64,000 nucleotides of DNA, from positions 62,001 through 126,000 of the forward strand of contig CALUGA010000002.1 of NCBI GenBank assembly GCA_944320105.1, written 5' to 3'. A program made the translations under genes and the position numbers. This DNA comes from an uncultured Prevotella sp. Lineage in GTDB: Bacteria; Bacteroidota; Bacteroidia; Bacteroidales; Bacteroidaceae. The notes below the pieces were generated by a model that did not search any database, was not told the origin of the DNA, and worked only from the letters and a program-made list of their open reading frames with translations. This document shows positions 16,649 to 24,307 of this stretch, one piece after another. Within the stretch, counting starts at the first letter, position 1. Every line of letters starts with the position of its first letter.

Positions 16649-16660
16649 CAGTGCTGGCCG

Positions 16661-17734
16661 ATGTCGCTAAAGTTGCCTCTCGCCTTGGTCCTTGCCTTTG
16701 TGGCATTGTCGCAGGCCGCTGCCGCAGACGGTGGTGAAAAACGCATCGGCCTGCTGAAGAGGATTGTGAGGGGCTTCAGTGCAATTGATACGAATTACAT
16801 AGAACCGCAGCATTATAATTTCACGGTAATGATGCAGACCACCATCAATTACGACTTTTACCGTTTGAGGAGCAATTCGGGGCAGAGTGTGTCGCTGTCT
16901 CCCGACATGGCGATGCGTGTAGGCCCTTATCTGGGTTGGCGGTGGTTCTTCCTTGGCTATACGTTTGACCTTAAAAACCTTGGCATTTCCGACGGCGGCA
17001 GGAAGCGGGAGGTGGAGTTCAGCATTTACAGCTCGCAGATTGGGATAGACCTTTTCTACCGCCGCACGGGCAGCGACTATAAGATACGCAATGCCTACTT
17101 GGGCGAAGGGGTGGATGTAGGCAGGCTCATCGACTTGCCATTCGATGGGATAAATGTAGGCATTACAGGCGCAAACCTTTATTATATATTCAACCACAAG
17201 CGTTTCTCTTACCCTGCGGCTTTCGCGCAGAGCACTTGCCAGAAGGTGAGTTGCGGCTCGTGGATGGCCGGGGTGGGCTATACAAGCAACAGCATCGAAC
17301 TTGACCATCGGAAGTTGCAGGACGTTGTGGCCGCCCATTGCTCACCGGGGGAGGTTAAGATTGACAGTGGCTTGATGTTCAACAAGGTGAAGTATTACGA
17401 TGTGAGCGTCTCCGGTGGCTATGCATACAACTGGGTCTTCGCCAAACACTGCCTGTTTTGTGCCAGTGCATCGGTGGCCCTTTCCTACAAGCACTCGCAG
17501 GGCGACATGGCCGAAAACAACGACCATGGGTTCAGCTTCGACAATGTTAACGTAGATGGCATAGGGAGGTTCGGCCTTGTTTACAACAACACACGGTGGT
17601 ATGCTGGCGCGAGTGCCATCCTGCATTCGTATAATTACCGCAAGACGCGCTTCGCCACAAACAACATTTTCGGAAGCCTTAACTTTTACGTTGGCTATAA
17701 TTTTGGACTGAAAAAGGGTTACAGAAAGAAATGA
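16661..17734 (+). CDS. DUF4421 outer-membrane protein
   Basis: A 357-residue exported protein. The N-terminus (MSLKLPLALVLAFVALSQAAA) is a signal peptide. The rest alternates short hydrophobic and aromatic strands ending with an aromatic-rich C-terminal strand (NFYVGYNFGLKKGYRKK), which fits a beta-barrel. The core IDTNYIEPQHYNFTVMMQ, followed by GPYLGWRWFFLGYTFDL, is characteristic of the DUF4421 family of Bacteroidetes. Function is unknown. The stop overlaps the start of the DUF1460 gene by 4 bases (ATGA), so the two are translationally coupled and may act together at the envelope. Confidence 0.88.
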   Translation: MSLKLPLALVLAFVALSQAAAADGGEKRIGLLKRIVRGFSAIDTNYIEPQHYNFTVMMQTTINYDFYRLRSNSGQSVSLSPDMAMRVGPYLGWRWFFLGYTFDLKNLGISDGGRKREVEFSIYSSQIGIDLFYRRTGSDYKIRNAYLGEGVDVGRLIDLPFDGINVGITGANLYYIFNHKRFSYPAAFAQSTCQKVSCGSWMAGVGYTSNSIELDHRKLQDVVAAHCSPGEVKIDSGLMFNKVKYYDVSVSGGYAYNWVFAKHCLFCASASVALSYKHSQGDMAENNDHGFSFDNVNVDGIGRFGLVYNNTRWYAGASAILHSYNYRKTRFATNNIFGSLNFYVGYNFGLKKGYRKK

Positions 17735-18621
17735 ATGCGCTCAGGCATATTTTGATTTTGGCCTTTTGGGCCGTCGCAGTGGCAGTATCGTCTGCTTTGC
17801 CGCAGCGGTATGCCGCTGCTGAAACCGACTTCCTGCCGGCTGACAGTGTACTTGTTGAAAGGTTGTTGGCTGAAGCCAAGACGTTGCCGCCGTCGGAAAA
17901 CAAGGCTCTTTTCTTTGCCCGTAAGTTCTTGGGCAGGCCTTACGTTGCCCACACCTTGGAAAAGAATGATACCGAGCGGCTAATAGTCAACACCCGCCAG
18001 CTTGATTGCACCACGCTCGTAGAAACGGTTGCGGCCCTTGTCCTGTGTGATGGCAGGGGGCAATCCTCATTCCATGAATATGCGGCGATACTGAAGTCGC
18101 TGCGCTACAGGCAAGGCGTCATGGATGGATATGCCAGCCGACTGCATTATTTCAGCGACTGGATTGCAGACAAGCAAGCCATGGGTTTTGTTGACGACGT
18201 GCAGGAACCCGTGCCGCCCTTTACTGCCGTGAAGACCCTGCGCATAGATTACATGAGCAGGCACAGCGGCTCTTACAAGGCTTTGCGGCTCCACCCGGAG
18301 CTGCTGGATGACATAGCAAGGCAAGAAAAAGAACTCTCCGGAGGCTCTTTCCGCTACATTCCCAAGTCGCAGGTGCTCAACAACGCCGCGATGCGCAAGG
18401 CCGTAAAGGACGGCGATATCATTGCCATTGTCAGCGGCAAGCGCGGCTTGGACATTGCTCACCTCGGCTTTGCTGTGTGGCGTTATGACGGTCTTCACCT
18501 GCTCAACGCATCGATGATACACCGCAAGGTGGTTGAAGAGCCAATGACGCTGTACCGCTATTTGCGGAAGCATCCCAGTCATTTGGGCATTCGCATAGTG
18601 AGAATTTCGGTTCGAAAATGA
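17731..18621 (+). CDS. DUF1460 family, N-acetylmuramyl-L-alanine amidase-like protein
   Basis: A 296-residue exported protein with an N-terminal hydrophobic signal segment (about residues 5-24). It belongs to the DUF1460 family, an NlpC/P60-like cysteine-peptidase fold. The likely nucleophile cysteine is in RQLDCTTLVETV near residue 94, and the histidine is in LDIAHLGFAVW near residue 252. Family members cleave or are predicted to cleave peptidoglycan amide bonds in the periplasm. FRYIPKSQVLN is another conserved stretch. Overlap with the DUF4421 gene suggests a joint envelope function. The catalytic residues look intact. Confidence 0.88.
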   Translation: MNALRHILILAFWAVAVAVSSALPQRYAAAETDFLPADSVLVERLLAEAKTLPPSENKALFFARKFLGRPYVAHTLEKNDTERLIVNTRQLDCTTLVETVAALVLCDGRGQSSFHEYAAILKSLRYRQGVMDGYASRLHYFSDWIADKQAMGFVDDVQEPVPPFTAVKTLRIDYMSRHSGSYKALRLHPELLDDIARQEKELSGGSFRYIPKSQVLNNAAMRKAVKDGDIIAIVSGKRGLDIAHLGFAVWRYDGLHLLNASMIHRKVVEEPMTLYRYLRKHPSHLGIRIVRISVRK

Positions 18622-18732
18622 TGCACACGTAGGATGTTGAGGCGATGTGCGCACCGTCTCCGCTTGCTCACAGATTCCCGGGCGCAGCTTATTAAATAAA
18701 AAGATAACGATAAACTTAAATTATATTCAATT

Positions 18733-19116
18733 ATGGAATTACCTGATTTCATGAGTTATGCCAACCGCTTTTCCGCAAACGACTTTGTGGACAAGATTTC
18801 CCGCATCGCCAAGCGGGCTGGCGCAAAATTGGTCTATGCAGCGTTCATATTGTATTATACGCTGCAGAGCGACAAGGTTTCTAAGAAAGACAAGGCCATC
18901 ATCATCGGTGCGCTGGGCTACATGATAAGCCCTCTTGATGTTGTGCCGGACGCAATTCCAATCGTGGGGCTTACCGATGACCTCACGGTGTTGCTCTATG
19001 TGCTCAAGAAAGTGTGGGGCGACGTTGACCCGGATGTGAAGGCCAAGGCCAAGGAGAAGCTTTCCAAGTGGTTTGATGAGGACGAGATAGCCGAAATCGA
19101 CGACTTGCTCAAGTGA
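18733..19116 (+). CDS. DUF1232 (YkvA-like) small membrane-associated protein
   Basis: A 127-residue protein containing the DUF1232 core AIIIGALGYMISPLDVVPDAIPIVGLTDDLTVL, read here as two short halves around the invariant SPLDVVPD. A preceding helix (LVYAAFILYYTLQS) and a charged C-terminal helix (KAKEKLSKWFDEDEIAEIDDLLK) complete it. Family members are small, membrane-associated and of unknown role. It stands alone, 111 bases after the DUF1460 gene, with an A/T-rich leader but no clear -7 box. A bidirectional hairpin separates it from the convergent gene downstream. Confidence 0.87.
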   Translation: MELPDFMSYANRFSANDFVDKISRIAKRAGAKLVYAAFILYYTLQSDKVSKKDKAIIIGALGYMISPLDVVPDAIPIVGLTDDLTVLLYVLKKVWGDVDPDVKAKAKEKLSKWFDEDEIAEIDDLLK

Positions 19117-19127
19117 TTCTCATTTGT

Positions 19128-19177
19128 AAGGCGGCGTTGCATGGCTTGCCATTAGCAAGAGCCATGCGCGCCGCCTT
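19128..19177. terminator. Bidirectional hairpin between convergent genes
   Basis: AAGGCGGC at 19128-19135 pairs with GCCGCCTT at 19170-19177, and GCATGGCT at 19139-19146 pairs with AGCCATGC at 19160-19167. The hairpin sits between two convergent genes, 11 bases after one stop and 2 bases before the other. There is no T-run, so termination efficiency is uncertain. Confidence 0.5.
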
Positions 19178-19179
19178 GC

Positions 19180-19989
19180 CTATGGCTCGAAACGGATGTA
19201 GGCTCGGTCGTCAAACGAGTTGCTGCCTTCCATGAAGCCTTTGGTGGCCTTGAAGCAGCCTATGTTGAGAGGGTCGGAGCGGAGTTGTGCTTGCAATGCC
19301 AGCTCAGACTCTGCCAATGTAGGCTTAAGGAACGGGTAACCGTCGCTGGCCAGGGTTATGTTTTTTGTTTCGCTTGGCACCGGGATTATCCGTACCTTTT
19401 CCGTGGGTATGGCGAATCCGTCTATCACGGCATATTCCACGTTTTGGCCAGCCATGCTTGCCACGAGGTCGGCAAGGATGCTTTTCCTTGCCGTGTCGTC
19501 GTGCCTTAGGCTTGTTATGGTAGCTTTGCCTTCGTCCATCATCCTCTTTGCCGCCTCGGCGCGTTTCCCTGCAATGGCCGCCTCGCATGGCTTGAGGTTT
19601 TCGTACAAAGCATTGTCCACGAGGCATTGGCAGTCGCCCACCATCCATACCTCACGTCTTGCCCTGCTGTAAACCACGCAGCTTGCCGTGGCCCGGTCTT
19701 CGGGATGTTCCGCAAGGCGTGGCAGCAGCCCGTCGGGATAGTGGCTCCTGACGTAGGCCGATACCCCGCTGCAAAATTCGCCGCACGTCATGCCCTTGTC
19801 TGCCTGCCTTAAGTATTCGGCAATCAGCGTCATGCAGAATCGCCCGTTGGAGGCATTGTGAGTCAGGCGCAGGGCCGACTTGCTCGTGCTGCCGTCTATC
19901 ACGGCTATGAAGTCGTCAGTGGTCACGATGCCGTCCTCGGCCTCCGTCGTGGGGCTTTTTGCCACTATGCTTTGTTCTATTATCCTCAT
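19180..19989 (-). CDS. PP2C-like phosphatase-fold protein (tentative)
   Basis: A soluble protein of about 269 residues. The N-terminal part reads DDFIAVIDGSTSKS, where DG followed by S/T is reminiscent of the metal-binding DG motif of PP2C-type Ser/Thr phosphatases. Further on there are VWMVGDCQC (compare the VGDSR motif) and NITLASDGYPFL (compare LASDGLWD). These three in order support a distant PP2C fold. Some metal ligands may be absent, so activity is uncertain. A start at 20016 is possible, but the ATG at 19989 shortens the overlap with the YgiQ gene to 74 bases. It is the last gene of an operon with ygiQ. Confidence 0.6.
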   Translation of the reverse strand: MRIIEQSIVAKSPTTEAEDGIVTTDDFIAVIDGSTSKSALRLTHNASNGRFCMTLIAEYLRQADKGMTCGEFCSGVSAYVRSHYPDGLLPRLAEHPEDRATASCVVYSRARREVWMVGDCQCLVDNALYENLKPCEAAIAGKRAEAAKRMMDEGKATITSLRHDDTARKSILADLVASMAGQNVEYAVIDGFAIPTEKVRIIPVPSETKNITLASDGYPFLKPTLAESELALQAQLRSDPLNIGCFKATKGFMEGSNSFDDRAYIRFEP

Positions 19990-21877
19990 CCTTGTGCTTT
20001 TTGCCGTAGTCTGCATTTGCCGAGTAAGCCCTGTGCGGGCCGCCGAGACCCGGGCAAAGCTCCCTTATCAGGTCGGCACGCCCTATCGACCTCAGCGACC
20101 GTTCGATGTTGCGGCTCTCTTCGGGCTTGTACCAGAAGAAGAATTGCCTCTGCGCCAGCTTTTCCGCCTGCGACCTTGCGCTGTAAACCGTTTCCATGGT
20201 GTATGGGTTGAGGCCTGTGTACCACGTTTCCGTACTCACGGTCATTGGTGTAGGCGTAAAGTCCTGCACCTGTTCGAGGTGGAAGTTAAGGCGTTTTGTC
20301 TTTACGGCAAGCTCGGCCATGTCAGCCTCGTGGCATCCCGGGTGGCTGCTTATGAAGTAAGGTATCAGCTGCTGGTTCAGTCCGTGCTCGCGGTTTATGC
20401 GGTCGAATGTTTTCTTGAACTCCTCAAACTGGCTGAAGGGAGGCTTCCTCATGAGTTTGAGCACACGGTCGCTGGTGTGCTCCGGGGCCACTTTGAGCCT
20501 GCCGCTCACGTGTTTGCATATCAGTTCCTCTGTGTATTGCCGTGCGGCCAAGTTCGTTTTGTCGTCCTTGGCCTTGTGCAGCAGCAGGTCGTAGCGCACT
20601 CCGCTGCCTATAAAGCTCTTCTTCATGCCTGGCAGTGCGTCCACGGCGTGGTATAGGTCGAGCAGCTGCGAGTGGTCGGTGTTGAGGTTGGGGCATATCT
20701 GCGGGTTGATGCAGCTTGGCCGCTTGCACCTTTCGCAGAGGCTGAGGTCGCGCCCGCCCATGCCGTACATGTTTGCCGACGGGCCGCCAAGGTCAGACAG
20801 ATAGCCCTTGAAGTCGTCCATCTGCATCACCTGCCTCACCTCCTTCAGTATGCTCTCCTTTGAGCGGCTGCTGATGAACTTGCCCTGGTGGGCCGATATT
20901 GTGCAGAAGGCGCATCCGCCGAAGCACCCCCGGTGAATGTTCACCGAGTGCTTTATCATCTCGTAGGCCGGTATTCGCTTGCCCTTGTACTTGGGGTGAG
21001 GCAGCCGCGTGTATGGCAGGTCATACGTAGCGTCTATCTCAGCGGTGGTCATTGGCGGGTAAGGCGGGTTCACCACCACGCACTTGCCGCCCACAGCCTG
21101 CACTATCCGCTGTGCGTGAATTCTGTTGGACTCCTCTTCTATGTGGCGGAAGTTCTCGGCTTGTTTCCGCTTGTCGGCCAGGCATTCCTCATGGCTGTGC
21201 AGCACAATGTCGTTTGGCCCGATGCCGCCCGGCACATCGCCTGCCTGTGTGAGGAAAGCCGTCTGTGGCACGTTGCGTATCTCCCCGATGCCCTTGCCTG
21301 CGGCAAGTTGCCTGCACAGTTCGGCCACGGGCTTTTCGCCCATGCCGTAGATAAGCAGGTCGGCGCCGCTGTCGCAGAGTATGGGGCGGCGCAGGCAGTC
21401 CTGCCAGTAGTCGTAGTGTGTGAGCCGACGCATCGAAGCCTCTATGCCACCGAGCACTATAGGTACGTCAGGGAATAGTTGCCTTAGGATTTGCGAATAA
21501 ACTATTGTGGGGTATTCCGGCCTCATGTCGTGCCGTCCGTCGGGGCTGTAGGCATCTTCGGAGCGCAGCCGCTTGTTGGCCGTATACTTGTTTACCATCG
21601 AGTCCATGCACCCCGGTGCTATGCCGAAGAACAGCCTTGGCGCGCCCAGTTTCTTGAAGTCGCGCCAATCGCCGTGCCAGTCGGGCTGCGGCACGATGGC
21701 CACGCGGTAGCCCTCCCGCTCTATGGTGCGCCCTATTACGGCCGCGCCGAATGCCGGGTGGTCCACGTATGCATCAGCGGAGAAGATGATTACGTCCACT
21801 TGTTCCCATCCCCGCAGCTCCAGTTCCTTCTTCGTTGTTGGCAGGAAGTCGCTCTGCCTGTGTTCCATGTTGCTCAA
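19916..21877 (-). CDS. YgiQ-family radical SAM protein
   Basis: A 653-residue radical S-adenosylmethionine protein of the YgiQ (UPF0313) family. The conserved N-terminal domain is visible in VDVIIFSADAYVDHPAFGAAVIGR and YDYWQDCL. The iron-sulphur cysteines lie in RGCFGGCAFCTIS (CxxxCxxC, about residues 324-331), followed by the family-specific LGGPSANMYGM and a cysteine-rich stretch (CERCKRPSC). The C-terminus ends with a charged, glycine- and histidine-rich low-complexity tail after residue 615 that overlaps the next gene. The reaction is unknown. It lies in a minus-strand unit after a small hypothetical gene (9-base gap). Confidence 0.93.
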   Translation of the reverse strand: MSNMEHRQSDFLPTTKKELELRGWEQVDVIIFSADAYVDHPAFGAAVIGRTIEREGYRVAIVPQPDWHGDWRDFKKLGAPRLFFGIAPGCMDSMVNKYTANKRLRSEDAYSPDGRHDMRPEYPTIVYSQILRQLFPDVPIVLGGIEASMRRLTHYDYWQDCLRRPILCDSGADLLIYGMGEKPVAELCRQLAAGKGIGEIRNVPQTAFLTQAGDVPGGIGPNDIVLHSHEECLADKRKQAENFRHIEEESNRIHAQRIVQAVGGKCVVVNPPYPPMTTAEIDATYDLPYTRLPHPKYKGKRIPAYEMIKHSVNIHRGCFGGCAFCTISAHQGKFISSRSKESILKEVRQVMQMDDFKGYLSDLGGPSANMYGMGGRDLSLCERCKRPSCINPQICPNLNTDHSQLLDLYHAVDALPGMKKSFIGSGVRYDLLLHKAKDDKTNLAARQYTEELICKHVSGRLKVAPEHTSDRVLKLMRKPPFSQFEEFKKTFDRINREHGLNQQLIPYFISSHPGCHEADMAELAVKTKRLNFHLEQVQDFTPTPMTVSTETWYTGLNPYTMETVYSARSQAEKLAQRQFFFWYKPEESRNIERSLRSIGRADLIRELCPGLGGPHRAYSANADYGKKHKDEDNRTKHSGKKPHDGGRGRHRDH

Positions 21878-21886
21878 GTTGCAGGC

Positions 21887-22213
21887 TCAGGCTTCCTCTG
21901 TGGGCTGCTGTTCGTCGCCATTGTTGGCTTTCCACTCGTCGAAGAGGGTCACGAGTCGCTTCAGTCCGAAGGCTTTCATGTTTGGATGGTAAATCACGTC
22001 GAGGCACAGGTCGAGCAGAGCCTTGTCCTTGCCGTCGCCCGACTCCAGCAGTGAGCGGATGTTGAGTTTCAGCTTTTCGAGCACTTGCTCGTCCACAATG
22101 CCGTTGCTGTCCACCAGCCCTTCCAGCAGGTTGTGGTCCTTGATGGTTTGCAGGTGTTCGTCGCTCACTTCGATGCTGCGTGTTCCCGATGGGTTAGCTT
22201 GTATTCTGTACAT
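21887..22213 (-). CDS. Small hypothetical protein, 108 residues
   Basis: A 108-residue soluble, acidic protein I do not recognise. It has predicted helices throughout (for example LEKLKLNIRSLLESGDGKDK) and no signal peptide. The open frame continues upstream to 22348, but the ATG at 22213 has a clear ribosome binding site, AAGGAG about 9 bases before it. It also lies downstream of a -7 box at 22283-22290, so I take it as the start. The gene precedes ygiQ by 9 bases and is presumably co-transcribed. Codon usage is like that of neighbours. Confidence 0.7.
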   Translation of the reverse strand: MYRIQANPSGTRSIEVSDEHLQTIKDHNLLEGLVDSNGIVDEQVLEKLKLNIRSLLESGDGKDKALLDLCLDVIYHPNMKAFGLKRLVTLFDEWKANNGDEQQPTEEA

Positions 22214-22282
22214 GTCTGTCTCTCCTTGTTTTAAGTTGTTGTTTGGGGCGGGCAGTCGGTGCTTGTGTCCGCCTTGCGTTGG

Positions 22283-22290
22283 CAAAGTTA
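22283..22290 (-). promoter_or_regulatory. Promoter -7 box of the ygiQ unit
   Basis: The minus strand reads TAACTTTG (TAnnTTTG), 70 bases upstream of the small hypothetical gene's start. The rest of the 374-base gap up to the OmpA gene holds only a weak TAATATTG box (near 22542) for that gene, and no other feature I can support. Confidence 0.55.
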
Positions 22291-22587
22291 ATAAAAATAA
22301 GTTGAATGTCATAGCCGTTGGCATATTATTGTGTTGCAAAAAGGGCATTTTGCCAAGGCGTTCGCCATGGTTGCCGGGTATGTGGTGCGGCGTTTGCGAT
22401 GTTGCAGTAACGCGGTAACACTTTCGATGTGTTGGGGTCTTTATCCCACATAAAAAGTCCTAAAGGGCGGTTTGTGTCGTGTTCGTGGCGTTTTTCGTAC
22501 AAAACATTTGGCACTGTCAGCTTTTTAGCCTAATATTGCAAAAGGCACGGGAGATAGTTCCCTGCCACGACTGTAATATTATAAGGT

Positions 22588-23736
22588 ATGAAAAAGTTAT
22601 TGTTTTTGTTTGCGGCAGCCGCAATGGTTGCGCAGACGGCATCGGCCCAGACCGTTGAGGGCAGCAAGTTTCTCGACAACTGGTACGTAGGAGTGAACAC
22701 AGGGCTTAACGCCAAGACCACGCATACTGCGATTTTCAAGAACCTCAACCCCTCGGCAGGGCTTAGGGTAGGGCGGTATCTCACCCCTGTCTTTGGCTTC
22801 GCTGTTGAGGGCGAGGTTTATTTCAACAACAAGGGTAGCCTGCAGCGCCCCCTCGGCACGTTCGTAAAGGGGCTTAACCTTTCGCTGTTGGGTACGACAA
22901 ACTTCAGCAACTGGTTTGGCGGATATGAGGGCGAGCCGCGCCTCTTCGAGGTGGTCGGGGTCTACGGCCTGGGCTGGGGGCACGCCTTCAGCACCCGTAG
23001 CGCCGATGTGTACGACCGCAACGACCTTACCTCGAAGCTGGGCATCGACTTCACCTTCAACCTCGGTGCCGACAAGGCTTGGCAGCTCTACATAGAGCCA
23101 AACATCACATACGCGCTCGACATCAGCCGGAGGACGCAGTTCAACATTAACAATTCGGCCATAGGGCTGCTCGTGGGAGCCAACTATAAGTTTGGCAACA
23201 GCAACGGAACCCACAATTTCAAACTGGCTGAGCTGCGCAATCAAGCTGAGATCGACGAGCTTAACGACAGGATAAACAGGCTGCGCGTGGCCAACAACGA
23301 CAAGGAGAACGCCTTGGCCCGCGACCGCCGTGCCATTGAAGACCTGCGTCGCCAGCTCGCTGAGGCCAAGAGGCAGAAGCCCACGGTGATTGTGAAGAAA
23401 GACGAGAACGTGCTTCAGCCCACCGTCATCTTCCGCCAAGGCAAGAGCACTATCGACGCTGCCCAGTATGCAAGCGTATCGATGATTGCCACATACATGA
23501 AGAACCACAAGGACGCCCGCATACTCATCAAGGGCTATGCCTCGCCCGAGGGGAGCAAGGAGCTTAACCAGCGGCTCTCCGAGCAGCGCGCCCAGGCTGT
23601 AAAGGATGCCCTCGTAAAGCGTTACGGCGTGGCAGCCTCGCGCATTACCATTAAGGGCATGGGCGCAACCGACGAACTGTTCGACGAGGTAGATTTCAAC
23701 CGCGTGGCCACCTTCACCGACATCAGCAAACGCTAA
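22588..23736 (+). CDS. OmpA-family outer-membrane protein
   Basis: A 382-residue envelope protein. It has a signal peptide (MKKLLFLFAAAAMVAQTASA), an N-terminal beta-barrel-like region to about residue 210, a coiled-coil linker (about 215-265, rich in E, R, K and L heptads) and a C-terminal OmpA peptidoglycan-binding domain from about 280. The last contains ILIKGYASPEGSKELNQRLSEQRAQAVKDAL, read here in parts: the ASPEG and LSEQRA motifs. It probably tethers the outer membrane to the cell wall, as do the abundant OmpA-like proteins of Bacteroidetes. A strong terminator follows, and the gene stands alone. Confidence 0.93.
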   Translation: MKKLLFLFAAAAMVAQTASAQTVEGSKFLDNWYVGVNTGLNAKTTHTAIFKNLNPSAGLRVGRYLTPVFGFAVEGEVYFNNKGSLQRPLGTFVKGLNLSLLGTTNFSNWFGGYEGEPRLFEVVGVYGLGWGHAFSTRSADVYDRNDLTSKLGIDFTFNLGADKAWQLYIEPNITYALDISRRTQFNINNSAIGLLVGANYKFGNSNGTHNFKLAELRNQAEIDELNDRINRLRVANNDKENALARDRRAIEDLRRQLAEAKRQKPTVIVKKDENVLQPTVIFRQGKSTIDAAQYASVSMIATYMKNHKDARILIKGYASPEGSKELNQRLSEQRAQAVKDALVKRYGVAASRITIKGMGATDELFDEVDFNRVATFTDISKR

Positions 23737-23803
23737 CCGCCCCGGCCTTTGCCATGGCTCGCGCTTCCCGGCAAAGGCGTGGCTGAGCCGTGGTGTTCTG
23801 GGT

Positions 23804-23844
23804 GAGATGCCGCTGCCCGTTTGGGGTGGCGGCATCTCGTTTTG
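23804..23844 (+). terminator. Intrinsic terminator after the OmpA-family gene
   Basis: A perfect 10-bp stem GAGATGCCGC (23804-23813) / GCGGCATCTC (23829-23838) is followed by GTTTTG. Confidence 0.8.
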
Positions 23845-23917
23845 TAACGTGTTCGTAAAAAGGATTAACGAGTGCGAAATATTGCTATCAAACGTGTTGA
23901 CTAACAAAAAAAATCGC

Positions 23918-23925
23918 TATATTTG
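23918..23925 (+). promoter_or_regulatory. Promoter of the small ORF at 24008
   Basis: TATATTTG matches TAnnTTTG. A TTG-containing element (GTGTTGAC) lies about 19-21 bases upstream, in the -33 position. The transcript would start near 23930. Confidence 0.65.
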
Positions 23926-24007
23926 CCATTGAAGATGTGGTCTCGCATCGTTAGTGTTAACTTAAATGGCCCGAACGAGACTGAGGGCCAGATGGAGGAA
24001 ACAGACT

Positions 24008-24124
24008 ATGAAACCAAGGAGAAAATCGTACAATGAAGAGTTCTACGAGCTTGACAATCACTACAACGAGGATTTCAACGACCGCTATCAGTCCATGGCC
24101 GGCAGCTTTTCTTGGGGCTACTGA
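24008..24124 (+). CDS. Unrecognised 38-residue small protein
   Basis: A short reading frame beginning MKPRRKSYNEEFYEL and ending AGSFSWGY, rich in Tyr, Phe, Asn, Asp and Glu. It has no hydrophobic segment. A well-placed ribosome binding site (GGAGGA, 23994-23999) lies 8 bases before the ATG, unusual for this group, and a good promoter is 83 bases upstream. Codons are those favoured by neighbouring genes. A second frame, 33 codons from an ATG at 23935 to a stop at 24036, overlaps its start and could be a leader peptide or simply untranslated leader. Function is unknown. The ORF lies between the OmpA terminator and a pair of palindromic repeats. Confidence 0.5.
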   Translation: MKPRRKSYNEEFYELDNHYNEDFNDRYQSMAGSFSWGY

Positions 24125-24156
24125 CAGCGTATTAGATTAAAAATTAAAAGTTAAAA

Positions 24157-24291
24157 GTTAAAAGAATATGCCCGGTGGAGCCAAATGGCGATGAGACCAT
24201 GGGCATATCTTCAAAGTTAAGAATTAAAAAGTTAAAAGAATATGCCCAGTGTTGCCAAATGGCGAAGACACTATGCGCATATTCTTTTAAC
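24157..24291. repeat. Two tandem palindromic repeats, 74-bp period
   Basis: Copy A (24157-24219) and copy B (24231-24291) both begin GTTAAAAGAATATGCCC and share a central GCCAAATGGC. Each folds back on itself. In copy B the 14-bp arm GTTAAAAGAATATG pairs perfectly with 24278-24291. The intermediate stem differs between copies but pairs in both (GGT/ACC in A, AGTGT/ACACT in B), a compensatory pattern. A/T-rich runs (TTAAAAGTTAAAAATT type) flank both. The pair lies between the small ORF and the 3' end of the convergent GH2 gene and could terminate transcription from both sides. Confidence 0.7.
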
Positions 24292-24307
24292 TTTTAATTT
24301 TTAACTT

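Noticed and set aside
22326-22514. Small minus-strand frame of 62 codons before the OmpA gene
   Set aside because: It has no homology signal and lies in a region with promoter-like sequence. No ribosome site is visible.
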